Of a stretch of DNA of 64,000 nt, positions 1-8,692 are shown piece after piece (position 1 is the stretch's first letter; every line of letters begins with the position of its first letter). Below the pieces are notes generated by a model, which was given only the letters and a program-made list of their open reading frames with translations, was not told the DNA's origin and did not search any database. This DNA is from Ignavibacteria bacterium (GTDB lineage: Bacteria; Bacteroidota; Ignavibacteria; Kapaibacteriales; Kapaibacteriaceae). The translations under genes and the position numbers were made by a program. The stretch covers positions 62,001 to 126,000 of the forward strand of contig JADJIQ010000005.1 of assembly GCA_016707005.1 (NCBI GenBank), read 5' to 3'.

Positions 1-333
1 TTCGCTGAGTCGGAGTCGGTATTGTTCCGACGGTTTTGACGAAAGATCGATCGGCAGCACGAATTCCTGCACATCCGTCGTTATATCCGTGCGCAGTGTG
101 ATCCAATGTTGCCCGTCATCCGGTGAGATCTCTATGACCAATAGTGTCCGGCGCGCCTGCAGATCTCGCAGGTCCGAAGACTCCCAATGTACCAGGATAT
201 CGGTTCCGGATTCGATCACCGCCCCTTGAGACGGCGAAAGGATCGACAGTTGACCTTGTGCAAAGGCCATTGTTGAGGAGAGAACAGAGAAGAAGAGCAG
301 GAGGAAAACCGCCCGTATGGTATAGTGTCGCAT
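1..333 (-). CDS. Secreted protein, 3' part cut by window edge
   Basis: An open frame runs from an ATG at 331-333 on the minus strand to the window edge with no stop (111 codons). It begins with a clear signal peptide (MRHYTIRAV, then a Leu/Phe-rich core ending AFAQ) followed by beta-rich sequence (QLSILSPSQGAVIESGTDI) as in Ig-like or surface-protein repeats. Only the N-terminus is visible, so the function is unknown; the style matches the other envelope proteins of the window. The exported nature is well supported, the identity is not. Confidence 0.7.
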   Translation of the reverse strand, partial: MRHYTIRAVFLLLFFSVLSSTMAFAQGQLSILSPSQGAVIESGTDILVHWESSDLRDLQARRTLLVIEISPDDGQHWITLRTDITTDVQEFVLPIDLSSKPSEQYRLRLSE

Positions 334-428
334 AGAAACCTCATATAGGTGATGGATGTGAATGGCTGCTTGAACGCCCACACCCTACCCGGTTGCGACA
401 ACATTTCGGCTATTCTCCCACGTCAGAC

Positions 429-458
429 TTGCCTGAAATCTCCCTTTTTGTATCTTTG
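429..458 (+). promoter_or_regulatory. Bacteroidota-type promoter of tRNA-Thr
   Basis: TTG at 429-431 is followed after exactly 19 bases by TATCTTTG at 451-458, matching the Bacteroidota primary-sigma consensus (-33 TTG, -7 TAnnTTTG). It lies 22 bases before the tRNA-Thr gene. The same pair with the same 19-base spacing precedes tRNA-Lys at 36760-36789. Confidence 0.7.
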
Positions 459-479
459 TGGCCCTGTCAGCGACGATAC

Positions 480-552
480 GCCAACTTAGCTCAGCTGGTA
501 GAGCAGCTGATTTGTAATCAGCAGGTCGCCGGTTCAAGTCCGGCAGTTGGCT
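480..552 (+). tRNA. tRNA-Thr(TGT)
   Basis: Full cloverleaf: acceptor GCCAACT/AGTTGGC with discriminator T, D arm with TAGCTCAGCTGGTAGAGC, anticodon stem CTGA/TCAG around loop TTTGTAA (anticodon TGT, threonine), and T arm GCCGG/CCGGC with GTTCAAGTC. CCA is not encoded. It has its own promoter upstream and terminator downstream, so it is a single-gene unit. Confidence 0.95.
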
Positions 553-564
553 CAGAAAACAAGA

Positions 565-596
565 AGCCCCTTACCGATCTGGTAGGGGCTTTTTTG
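565..596 (+). terminator. Rho-independent terminator after tRNA-Thr
   Basis: Inverted repeat AGCCCC-t-TACC / GGTA-GGGGCT with a short loop, followed by a T6 run, 13 bases after the tRNA end. The converging gene on the minus strand stops at 602, just beyond it. Confidence 0.85.
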
Positions 597-601
597 TTTG
601 T

Positions 602-3337
602 TCAATGATGTCTGCTCATCCCCACAAACGAACGTATTCCGTTCGCTGTCCGCAACTGCACAACATACACACCTTGGGCTAGCTCGTTCGTTCGTAGATG
701 GACCTGACCGGACGTTGGCGATTGGACAGTGCGGGTCCAGAACTCCGACGAAACAAGTGTGCCTTCCGACGTGTAGATCTCGATGCTGTGTAGCCCTACA
801 GACGCACTGCTCCAGGACACCGTAGCTCCATTGGCTCGTGAACTACTCCACGTGCACTGCTCGCTGAATGGCATTGGCGTTACGTTGATCATGAAGGGGG
901 CTTGTTGACCGATCTGCACCGTGCGCATTACTCCGGCACATTGACCGAGATCGAGAACGATGTTCATAGATCCGTCACTGGCACATCCCAAGGGCGATGC
1001 AGAACATGTTACAACGCGGTCGGTGCTTGCACTGAGAAAGACCGAAAGAGAAAGTGTGCATAGTTCAGGCGGACTATTGATCGTGTTGATCTCGTATTCA
1101 ACGATCTGATCGTCACCAACATTGGTTCGCGTGCGTTCGCTGAGTCCTGCTTGCGGAACGACATCGATCGTTGCTAATGAACGCGGAGCACGCATGGTGA
1201 AGAGCAGCGCACTAACACCGGTAAGATCGGATGTAGCAATGATGGGGATGGTGGCGGTCTCACCCGGTGTGGCAACAACGGTCTCCGATTGCAGGGTAAT
1301 GGCAAGACGTTGTTGGACGTTTACGACGACCGACGCCGTAGAGACACATCCCGCATTGTTCGCCGTTGCCGTATAGGTGGTGGTGACCGATGGCCAGACT
1401 CGTGTTGTTGGGCGATCGGTGTGCTCAATGTTCGTTGCCGGACTCCACGAAACGTTCGCAGATCCCGTAACACCGATGGTTGCAGTATCACCGATACAGA
1501 TCGTTGTATCAGAACTGATGTCAAGGGGCGGTCCTGCAGTAACATTCACACGAATACTATCACGTCCGGTGCAGCCCCCTACCACAACATCAACAACGTA
1601 CCATGTTGTGGTGATGGGTCGAACCGTGAGAGTAGTACCGACCGTTGTTGCCCCCGTTGAACGATCCGTCCACGTTACAACACCCGTGTTGCTGCACGTG
1701 AGCTGTACGGATGTGCCTGCACAGACAGTGGTGTCTGAAGAAAGGACCACCGTAACGCTGTCTGCAACGGTAACAGTGATCTTCGAGGAATCAACACATC
1801 CGGCGGCCGACGTTACATGCACTGTGTATGTTGTGGTTGTCATCGGACGCACAACAACAGACGAGGTAGTGGGATCCGTGATCCCTGCTGATGGCGTCCA
1901 GCGATAGGCAACACCGCCACTCGCATACAATGTTGTTTCAACACCCGCACACACCGTTACATCCTTGGAGACAATGATCTCCAACGGATCTGCAACGGTA
2001 ACTGTAACGTAGGCCGTGTCCACACACGATGCTGTTCTGCCGATCACACGGTATCGAGTTGTTGTGTCTGGTCGAGCAAGGGGCTCTGCACTGCGCACAT
2101 CACTCAACCCAATTGCCGGTGACCATTCATAGGTTTGCGCACCTGATGCGCGAAGTTGTGCGATGCTCCCTTCGCAGATGGTTGTATCCGGGCTGACGGA
2201 AACCGAACCGACCAGGACGTTCACAACAACGGTATCGTAGGACTCACAGCCTTCAGGCCCGCGACCAGTAAGGATGAACGTTGTAGTCTCTGTTACCGTC
2301 GCACGAGGTCGAGCAATGGTGGAATCATTGAGCAGCGCTCCGGGCGACCACGAGAACTGTGCCGCTCCCAATGCCTGAAGAACAACGGTAGCCCCCTTAC
2401 AGACAGACTGGTCGGCACCGGCACTGATCAACGGTCGAGTGCCGATAACCACAGTAACAAATCTCTCTTGATCAAAGCCGGACCGAGTGCGATACGTAAC
2501 CCGAACTTCATACGTGCCTGCTGTGCGATAGACATGCGACGCCGGGTTTCCACTTGCTCTATCGTTTGAGCCACTGCTCGGATCGTCAAATGTCCAGCGA
2601 AGATTGAGAACAGAATCCTTTGGTTCTAGGACAAAGCCGATTGTGTCTCCCACACAACCGTTGCTCGTCACGATCTCATACTGCGTCTCATTGGAAAACA
2701 CGGCCGGGAACATATTCGGAAGGCCCAGCCGCGATTGACGTCCACCAAGGTCGATCACTCGATCACGATACTGACAACCGTTCCCTCGAATATTGGGCTG
2801 TGCTATTTCACTGATGATGTCAGAAAACTCATGGGCTACATAGATCTTACCGTTGGGCGCGATCTGCAATGCCCCGTTCGTGATAGCGCCAGTCCGACCT
2901 ATCGACATACGAGAGGTTGCAACGTTTGCATCGGGAAGTGAAAGGTCGTACTGGTAGATCGCAGAATCTATGTACGACGTTGAGTAGAGCAGCTGACCGT
3001 TCGGGGAGAACTCTACACCATACGCGAGCTGATTCGAGATACGTGTTGGAGCAGAGATCACGCCAGTACTGCGATCAAATCGAAACATGTTCAATTGAGG
3101 CGGTACCGTTGTGGCCATTGCGAGGCGAGTGCCTATCGAAGTTGCCTTGAGATAGCCGATATCACCCGTCATCACGGCAGGGCCTACAGCTTGACGTAGA
3201 GGAACCGGATTCACTCCATTACGTGTAATGAGGTAGACGAGAAATTGATTGTTCCCGATGTCGTGTGCAATGAGCCATACGTCTACACCATTTGCATGTC
3301 GTACCGCAGTAAGCTTTTCTGCTGTGCCCGACTGCAA
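602..3337 (-). CDS. PKD/Ig-repeat surface protein with T9SS sorting domain (main frame of a frameshifted gene)
   Basis: Main reading frame, 911 codons, of a gene whose true start is near 3783. Residues ~1-210 look like a WD/propeller-like N-terminal domain (WLIAHD, GVEFSPNGQLLYSTSY). A PKD-like domain follows (RWTFDDPSSGS ... HVYRTAGTYEVRVTY, ~230-300), then about five Ig-like repeats of ~75 residues, each with a D-x-T-I/V-C-x-G signature (SVCKGATV, TTICEGSI, VTVCAGVE, TTVCAGTS). The C-terminus is T9SS type A-like (GLHSIEIYTSEGTLV ... GVYVVQLRTANG). Predicted to be secreted through T9SS and anchored at the surface. The frame begins with TTG in the middle of conserved sequence, so this is not the natural start; see the next entry. 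A paralogue lies at 37336-40730, also frameshifted. Confidence 0.8.
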   Translation of the reverse strand: MQSGTAEKLTAVRHANGVDVWLIAHDIGNNQFLVYLITRNGVNPVPLRQAVGPAVMTGDIGYLKATSIGTRLAMATTVPPQLNMFRFDRSTGVISAPTRISNQLAYGVEFSPNGQLLYSTSYIDSAIYQYDLSLPDANVATSRMSIGRTGAITNGALQIAPNGKIYVAHEFSDIISEIAQPNIRGNGCQYRDRVIDLGGRQSRLGLPNMFPAVFSNETQYEIVTSNGCVGDTIGFVLEPKDSVLNLRWTFDDPSSGSNDRASGNPASHVYRTAGTYEVRVTYRTRSGFDQERFVTVVIGTRPLISAGADQSVCKGATVVLQALGAAQFSWSPGALLNDSTIARPRATVTETTTFILTGRGPEGCESYDTVVVNVLVGSVSVSPDTTICEGSIAQLRASGAQTYEWSPAIGLSDVRSAEPLARPDTTTRYRVIGRTASCVDTAYVTVTVADPLEIIVSKDVTVCAGVETTLYASGGVAYRWTPSAGITDPTTSSVVVRPMTTTTYTVHVTSAAGCVDSSKITVTVADSVTVVLSSDTTVCAGTSVQLTCSNTGVVTWTDRSTGATTVGTTLTVRPITTTWYVVDVVVGGCTGRDSIRVNVTAGPPLDISSDTTICIGDTATIGVTGSANVSWSPATNIEHTDRPTTRVWPSVTTTYTATANNAGCVSTASVVVNVQQRLAITLQSETVVATPGETATIPIIATSDLTGVSALLFTMRAPRSLATIDVVPQAGLSERTRTNVGDDQIVEYEINTINSPPELCTLSLSVFLSASTDRVVTCSASPLGCASDGSMNIVLDLGQCAGVMRTVQIGQQAPFMINVTPMPFSEQCTWSSSRANGATVSWSSASVGLHSIEIYTSEGTLVSSEFWTRTVQSPTSGQVHLRTNELAQGVYVVQLRTANGIRSFVGMSRHH

Positions 3338-3783
3338 GGGATTGATTGCGTGTTGTCACATCCCCAAGTCCGCCATTTGACGCCATATTCACAACGGAAT
3401 AGTTCAGTCCCTAGCATAGAGATTCTCAAGAGCATCAACAGTGAAGATGAAATACTGGGACGGTCGCGTAGGCCATGGGATCACAATACCGGACTGCGTT
3501 GAAGACGGATCTCCTGAAAGTGCACTTCCGTTCGGCATCGTTTGGTGCGTGCGCGTCCATACTTTGTTCCGTCTGAATAGAACATCAAACGTCCGGCAGT
3601 ATCTGACACGGCCAAACACCCCTCACGAGTCTGCATCGCCCCATCCAGTAGCACCGTGGGGTTCCCAGACGCAAAGTTCAATCCGGCAAACTCACCGAAA
3701 TACCAATTCTCCGCCTGCCGCTGCGCATGCAGATCACTCGCAAGAGTGCAGAGGATCAAGATGAGTATCAAACGTTCCCACAT
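3338..3783 (-). pseudogene. Frameshifted N-terminal part of the 602-3337 surface protein
   Basis: Starts at ATG 3783 with a signal peptide (MWERLILILILC ... HAQ) and the family N-terminus (AENWYFGEFAGLNF ... GCLAVSDTAGRLMFYSDGT). Continuity with the 602-3337 frame needs three single-base corrections: near 3563-3565 (a TTT run), after which VWTRTHQTMPNGSALSG follows in another frame; near 3408-3413 (a CCC run), restoring GLNYSVVNMASNGGLGDV; and near 3335-3340 (a GGG run), restoring LQSGTAEKLTAV. Each looks like one missing base and together they total one codon. Homopolymer-linked errors in the assembly or real decay both fit. Confidence 0.75.
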
Positions 3784-3802
3784 AGATATAAGCTACGAAA
3801 TG

Positions 3803-3854
3803 CACTCTGTAACTCTGTAACTCTGTAACCCCGTAACCTCGTAACCCCGTAACT
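3803..3854 (+). repeat. Period-8 tandem repeat upstream of the methyltransferase
   Basis: Six units of 8 bases plus a half unit: one CACTCTGT, two AACTCTGT, then AACCCCGT, AACCTCGT, AACCCCGT and AACT. A copy in inverted orientation (GTTACGGA units) lies at 5044-5080, so the methyltransferase gene is bracketed by inverted octamer arrays. Confidence 0.9.
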
Positions 3855-3861
3855 TGCAGGT

Positions 3862-5037
3862 ATGCAGATCATAACAATGCGGCCGCGCGAAGAAAAGCGC
3901 ATCAAAGAAGGTCACCTCTGGGTGAACAAAGACGATCTCTCCCACGACCTCGATGTGCCGCCCGGCACGCTCGTTCGCGTAAGCACCTTTGACGGGGCGT
4001 CGATGGGAACGGGGTTCTATAACCCGTTGTCCAAGATCGCTGTCAGGCTCCTTGCCTGTGAGGAAGAAGAGGCCGGAACGGCCTTCTTCGTCAAACGGAT
4101 CGGTCAGGCACAGGCCCTGCGACAGCTCGTTCTGCCGAACGAAGAGGGTTATCGCGTGGTCTATGGTGAGGCAGACCTTCTTTCCGGTCTCATCATTGAC
4201 AGATATGGCGACTACCTTGTAATGCAGATGCTCTCTGCAGGCATGGATGTGCGCAAGCAAAACATCATCGAGGCATTGCTCACGGTCTTCCCTACATGTA
4301 AGGGCATCGTCGAGAAGAACATGTCGCAGACCCGCACACGCGAGGGCCTGGAACTTGTTGACGGAGTGGTCTGGGGTACCGTGCCCGAACGCATCCAGTT
4401 CATGGAGAACGGACTTCGTTTGGAGATCGACCTCACAACCGGACAAAAGACGGGCTACTTCCTCGACCAAAAGGTGAACCGTGCCATGGTGGCCAAACTC
4501 GCCAAGGGCAGGACCGTCCTTGATTGTTTCTGCAATGTAGGGGGCTTTGCACTCAACGCAGCGGCAGCCGGCGCATCCTTGGCTGTTGGCATCGACAGCT
4601 CAGCGCTTGCCGTTGAGGCAGCCACACGAAATGCAGAGCTCAATGGCCTCACAAACTGCTCGTTTGAAAAGGCCAACGTCTTTGACCTCCTACGTGATCA
4701 TCTGGCTGAGGAGCGTGCGTGGGACATGATCGTCCTCGATCCCCCATCATTTGCAAAACATCGCGGCGCATTACGCGGAGCGTTAGCAGGCTATGCAGAG
4801 CTCAATCGCACGGCGCTGAAGCTGCTCAAGCCCGGCGGCATCCTTGTTACGTCATCATGCACACAACCCGTTACCGAGCACGACCTCATGGATATCCTCT
4901 ACCGTGAGTCCGCTCGTGTCCGACGTCGCCTGCGCCTCATCTACCGCGGCGCACAAGCCCCAGACCATCCCGTCCTCCTTGCAATACCCGAAACCCAATA
5001 TTTAAAATTTTTGGTGTTCGAGGTGGCGGACGCGTAG
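3862..5037 (+). CDS. rlmI: Class I rRNA large-subunit methyltransferase, RlmI family
   Basis: 391 residues, the usual length of the RlmI/RlmK-like family that methylates a cytosine (m5C) of 23S rRNA using S-adenosylmethionine. An N-terminal PUA domain (~1-70, KRIKEGHLWVNKDD) binds RNA. A central RlmI-type region follows (GLIIDRYGDYLVMQ). The Rossmann methyltransferase has motif I VLDCFCNVGGFALNAA, the acidic loop GIDSSALAVEAA and motif IV DMIVLDPPSFAK; a TSSCTQPV segment near the C-terminus is the usual motif VI region. The first ATG is chosen; a second at 3877 (MRPREEKRI) is possible. It is monocistronic and converges on the giant operon ending at 5069. The exact target base cannot be read from sequence. 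Confidence 0.88.
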   Translation: MQIITMRPREEKRIKEGHLWVNKDDLSHDLDVPPGTLVRVSTFDGASMGTGFYNPLSKIAVRLLACEEEEAGTAFFVKRIGQAQALRQLVLPNEEGYRVVYGEADLLSGLIIDRYGDYLVMQMLSAGMDVRKQNIIEALLTVFPTCKGIVEKNMSQTRTREGLELVDGVVWGTVPERIQFMENGLRLEIDLTTGQKTGYFLDQKVNRAMVAKLAKGRTVLDCFCNVGGFALNAAAAGASLAVGIDSSALAVEAATRNAELNGLTNCSFEKANVFDLLRDHLAEERAWDMIVLDPPSFAKHRGALRGALAGYAELNRTALKLLKPGGILVTSSCTQPVTEHDLMDILYRESARVRRRLRLIYRGAQAPDHPVLLAIPETQYLKFLVFEVADA

Positions 5038-5043
5038 GGGCTG

Positions 5044-5080
5044 GTTACGGAGTTACGGAGTTACGGGGTTACGGAGTTAC
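5044..5080 (+). repeat. Period-8 tandem repeat at the 3' end of the 1207-aa gene
   Basis: Four GTTACGGA/G units and a partial fifth. It is the inverted counterpart of the array at 3803-3854. The minus-strand gene ends inside it: its last codons (V-T-P-stop) are read from the repeat, so the array has supplied or overwritten the natural C-terminus. Confidence 0.88.
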
Positions 5081-8000
5081 AAATCGTAGGGTTGTTGTTC
5101 CGCGTGGTGTGGTTACAACCGCATAGTACGTCCCGGATGATTCATGCGGAACGGCTATGCGAACTGTTTCGCCTGAATTGATCGAGGATCCTTGATCATA
5201 CACGGATCTACCATCCAGGGTATGGATAGAGATGTGATAGATGCTCGACTCACGAGCATAAACAACAATGTTCTCTTGTTCGGCCCATACAAGCGGTGCA
5301 GTACCTACCTGTACGAGTCGTTCGTCCTTGGCGCAGTATGATGCGAGGAGCAGACCTGATTCAACACGCAGGTCGTGATATCCATCTACGAGGTCTGTTA
5401 CCGACAGATCAATGATGCTTCTCGATGTAGAACTCAACATCACATCCGCCGGAACTGCAGCGAGTACGGGGCTTTGCACCATCGCCCCCTGCTGATCGAT
5501 GAGTACTGCTCCACTCGATGGTGCTGCTGTTGCACCCGAGAGCGCACCAGTGACGGTATTGCCGAAGAGCAACAATGTCCTGTCTGCACGTAAGGTAAGC
5601 GTACGTCTGCCACCATAAGCATTGATGAGATCTAGCAACGCGGCTTCAGTCTGTGTTGTGCGCCCATCAGGTTGTAGGCGCACGTTCACATTCGGACGTG
5701 TTCCCACATCGGCATAGATGGTGTCTACGTACATCGTGCCGCACACGAGTCCGGCCGTTGAAAGCTGAATGAGTGTGTCCGATGGTGTGAGCCAATCTCC
5801 GTCCATGGTGATGGTACACGTTGCTTGGTTTGGGCCAACAAGGGGTGCATCAACACGCACGGGCATGGACATGGTAGCACCGCTATCCAACGTAAATGGG
5901 AGCGTGACACCAATTGACGTAGCCCACGGTGCAGACCACTGAACATTGGTGACGTTGAGCGGAGCATTTCCAACATTCCGCATGACGATCACAGTGTCAT
6001 ACGGGGCTCCTACACAACGCCTGCCCCCTATCACCTCGCGCGTTACAACATCGAGGAGTGGTTGAATTCCCCGAGTTGAGAGTGCAATTGGCTGAAGAGT
6101 AACGCAGAGTGGTTGTTCTGTTGTTACGCTCAACGTTGCGCGACGGGATTCTATGTCTGTTGGAGTTGACGTTACATCAAGGTCCAACGATGCCCCGGGA
6201 GCAAGTGTGAGTGGAAGGGGGCCACCCACAACAACAAACGTATACTCTACCGACTGTGCACCGGTGATCGCTACTGCACGCACTGTTACAGGTCCTGTGC
6301 CGGAGTTGAGAATAGAGACGCGGTTTGTGAGTGACGTTCCAACACGAACGTCTCCGAATGAGATCGTCGGTGGAGCCGACATCGATCTGGTTGCTGCAAT
6401 TCCGCGAACAACCACAGTCCTGTCACCGGCAACAGTCGATCGAATTCGAATGGTTGAAAGGAAGGGGCCATCCACACGCGGGAATGCAGAGAGTCCAAGA
6501 CTTACACGACCACGCGCTGAAATCGTAAAGCCGTTGACTGGTGAACATGTGAGGCTGTCCGGACCAAGTGTCTCAATACTGTCGATCGTAACGGCACATG
6601 CCGTGGCATTGGTCACCTGCAGCGCAGACGCAATATCAACGCCCGGACAGATGGTATCGAGGTCGATCGTATCCACTGTTGTTGCATATGCCGGCACATC
6701 AACACGGAGCTTCACAGGCACGAGCATTATACCAGGCAGTGCCGGTGTGCGGAGTTCCAGAACGCCAATTGCAACACCAACACGAAGCCCCCTACCATTG
6801 ATGAGGACTCGTCCGCGCTGTGCTCGTTGAATGGTTTGAGGGATCACAGCTCCCGTATCAAGTGCGAATGTGCCAAGAGCATCATTAATAAACGTTGCGC
6901 TGATGATGTCTGCCGAACAGCCTCCAACATTTTGAACGAAGACATCATCGATGGCTGTGTCTCCGATACATACCGTACCAAGATCCAGCGTGTCTGAAGG
7001 CAATACGGGTTCTACCTCGGCTAGCTTGCCATTGACGGTTACGGTGAGGGTGTCTATGAGACTCACCCATGTAGTATCGCCGGGAAGAAGAGACTCTTCA
7101 TCGCGCACAACAATGCGCACATCTACAGGGAACGATCCTTGTGCTGTTGGAGCGATCTCGCAGAGCAGCACACCGCTACCATCTGCAGGTAAGACGGGAT
7201 ACGGCTGAAGAATGCGCACAAGTCCGCCCGCAGTTAGGACAAATGCAGAGTCGAGCTTCCTACACCGAATCCCCTTGAGATTGATCGGTATGGCAACCGT
7301 ATCAAGCGTTGTTGGGCAGATCGGGGGCGTTACCAGATCACGTACGGTGATGCTCGCAAGAAGGCCAGGCACTGTAAGACAAACCGTTTGTTTGATGATC
7401 GTATCGTTGATGCCACTCACAAATGCGATCGGCACTTGATACGTTGTTGTTGCAAGACGTGGGGCTGCTGCAAATGACAATGTTGCAACACCTGTTGCTG
7501 CGCGCAAAAGTGTGGATGGAATAACACTTGATGGCGCAGTAACAACAGTAAGTCCGGGTGGTACAGCACCAACTTCAACACGTACGTTTGCGAGGTCCGT
7601 GTTGCCTGTGTTGGTTACGAGATAGAGAGCCTGAAGAGTATCAGGATCGTAGGGACGGTATCCTGCCCTGCCACACGTGTCTTCCTTGACCGCTTCGATC
7701 GTGAGGCATGACCCGGCACCGGCAACGCCAAGTCCGCCACCGCCACCTCCTCCGCCACCACCACCGCCCGTGCCGTTGGTGACAACGAGTGAATCAACGA
7801 TGCCGATCTCTGTAGCTGCAAGAAGTTTGCGCTGGCCTCTCAGCAACGGATTCTGATCCCAGATGAGAAGAATGGCGCTATCGGTATACGTCAGTCCCGA
7901 CGCGATACGTTCCTTCCATTGCACACGATAAAGTCCGGGGATGCCGTTGGTTGGATCGTCGACCCAGTTTCCAAACAAGAACACATCGGGCTCGATGAGA

Positions 8001-8692
8001 TCGCTTGCACGAAGATTGCCGCGAGCAGCTAGTCCGGGTGCCGTGGGTGTGCCTTCAAGCGCAAGCCAGAACTCCGGCATTCCGGGAGAAGTTCGCTTTT
8101 CATACGAAGTCTCAACACCGCTGAATCCGAAGGCCGTTGCGATCGGTGCTTGGTCGTTGTCGCCGATCTTGGTGTCGATCAACATCAACACACCAACATC
8201 ATGGTTCGATGCGCCTCGGTTGAGCGCGCTCACAGACAAACGGATGAACCCGCCACTTGGACGTTTCACCGGCTCCATGGTAAAGGTCACGCGTACGGAA
8301 TCGCCCGACCCCGGCATGATAGCAGCCATCTCGTAGTTGATGCGCGGACGTCTCTCAACCGTATCACGAAACATCCTCATCAAACGCAAAGGATTGGGTG
8401 GAGGCGGAGCATCAGTAGTGAGATCGGATTCAAACGGAAGCTGGAAGAGGACGTTGTCAACCCGGACGTGAATGTGCGAGGTATAATTCACCGGACGGTT
8501 CCCTGTTCCATCTTCTCGATAGATAATGGTCTTGGGTGTTCCGGTATACCCGGTTGACACAGCAAAGTGTCCGTTGTTCAGCAGCACCGCGCTTAGCAAG
8601 TACGGAGGCAGCTGATCTGTAAGCGTGAGTGATGTCTGCGCTACAAGATTCGCAGCACCGTAAACCATCATGATGATGATCGAGCGGATCAT
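5069..8692 (-). CDS. Giant secreted protein with Ig-like (choice-of-anchor D type) repeats and T9SS C-terminus
   Basis: 1207 residues, last gene of the four-gene operon; its ATG overlaps the stop of the OmpA-family gene by 4 bp. Signal peptide MIRSIIIMMVYGAANLVAQ. The N-terminal ~300 residues are an unassigned beta-rich domain, then a run of 12 glycines (~316-330), then a series of ASPM/SPD-2/Hydin-like (choice-of-anchor D) beta-sandwich repeats, recognisable by 'LDLGTVCIGDTAIDDVFVQN', 'ISFGDVRVGTSLTNRVSI' and 'RNVGNAPLNVTNV'. The C-terminal ~80 residues resemble a T9SS type A sorting domain (YHISIHTLDGRSVYDQG ... GTYYAVVTTPRGTTTLRFV). Predicted exported and surface-bound. The ligand or role is unknown; position beside an OmpA-type protein suggests part of a cell-envelope assembly (inference). 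Confidence 0.83.
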   Translation of the reverse strand: MIRSIIIMMVYGAANLVAQTSLTLTDQLPPYLLSAVLLNNGHFAVSTGYTGTPKTIIYREDGTGNRPVNYTSHIHVRVDNVLFQLPFESDLTTDAPPPPNPLRLMRMFRDTVERRPRINYEMAAIMPGSGDSVRVTFTMEPVKRPSGGFIRLSVSALNRGASNHDVGVLMLIDTKIGDNDQAPIATAFGFSGVETSYEKRTSPGMPEFWLALEGTPTAPGLAARGNLRASDLIEPDVFLFGNWVDDPTNGIPGLYRVQWKERIASGLTYTDSAILLIWDQNPLLRGQRKLLAATEIGIVDSLVVTNGTGGGGGGGGGGGGLGVAGAGSCLTIEAVKEDTCGRAGYRPYDPDTLQALYLVTNTGNTDLANVRVEVGAVPPGLTVVTAPSSVIPSTLLRAATGVATLSFAAAPRLATTTYQVPIAFVSGINDTIIKQTVCLTVPGLLASITVRDLVTPPICPTTLDTVAIPINLKGIRCRKLDSAFVLTAGGLVRILQPYPVLPADGSGVLLCEIAPTAQGSFPVDVRIVVRDEESLLPGDTTWVSLIDTLTVTVNGKLAEVEPVLPSDTLDLGTVCIGDTAIDDVFVQNVGGCSADIISATFINDALGTFALDTGAVIPQTIQRAQRGRVLINGRGLRVGVAIGVLELRTPALPGIMLVPVKLRVDVPAYATTVDTIDLDTICPGVDIASALQVTNATACAVTIDSIETLGPDSLTCSPVNGFTISARGRVSLGLSAFPRVDGPFLSTIRIRSTVAGDRTVVVRGIAATRSMSAPPTISFGDVRVGTSLTNRVSILNSGTGPVTVRAVAITGAQSVEYTFVVVGGPLPLTLAPGASLDLDVTSTPTDIESRRATLSVTTEQPLCVTLQPIALSTRGIQPLLDVVTREVIGGRRCVGAPYDTVIVMRNVGNAPLNVTNVQWSAPWATSIGVTLPFTLDSGATMSMPVRVDAPLVGPNQATCTITMDGDWLTPSDTLIQLSTAGLVCGTMYVDTIYADVGTRPNVNVRLQPDGRTTQTEAALLDLINAYGGRRTLTLRADRTLLLFGNTVTGALSGATAAPSSGAVLIDQQGAMVQSPVLAAVPADVMLSSTSRSIIDLSVTDLVDGYHDLRVESGLLLASYCAKDERLVQVGTAPLVWAEQENIVVYARESSIYHISIHTLDGRSVYDQGSSINSGETVRIAVPHESSGTYYAVVTTPRGTTTLRFVTP
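7734..7769 (-). repeat. Poly-glycine trinucleotide tract
   Basis: Twelve consecutive glycine codons (GGC/GGT/GGA) inside the 1207-aa gene, forming a flexible hinge between its N-terminal domain and the Ig-like repeats. Such GGN tracts can change length in steps of one residue without breaking the frame. Confidence 0.8.

Noticed and set aside
3338..3570. Programmed frameshifting to explain the three frame changes
   Set aside because: Three shifts in one direction without slippery heptamers or downstream structure; homopolymer error or decay is simpler.
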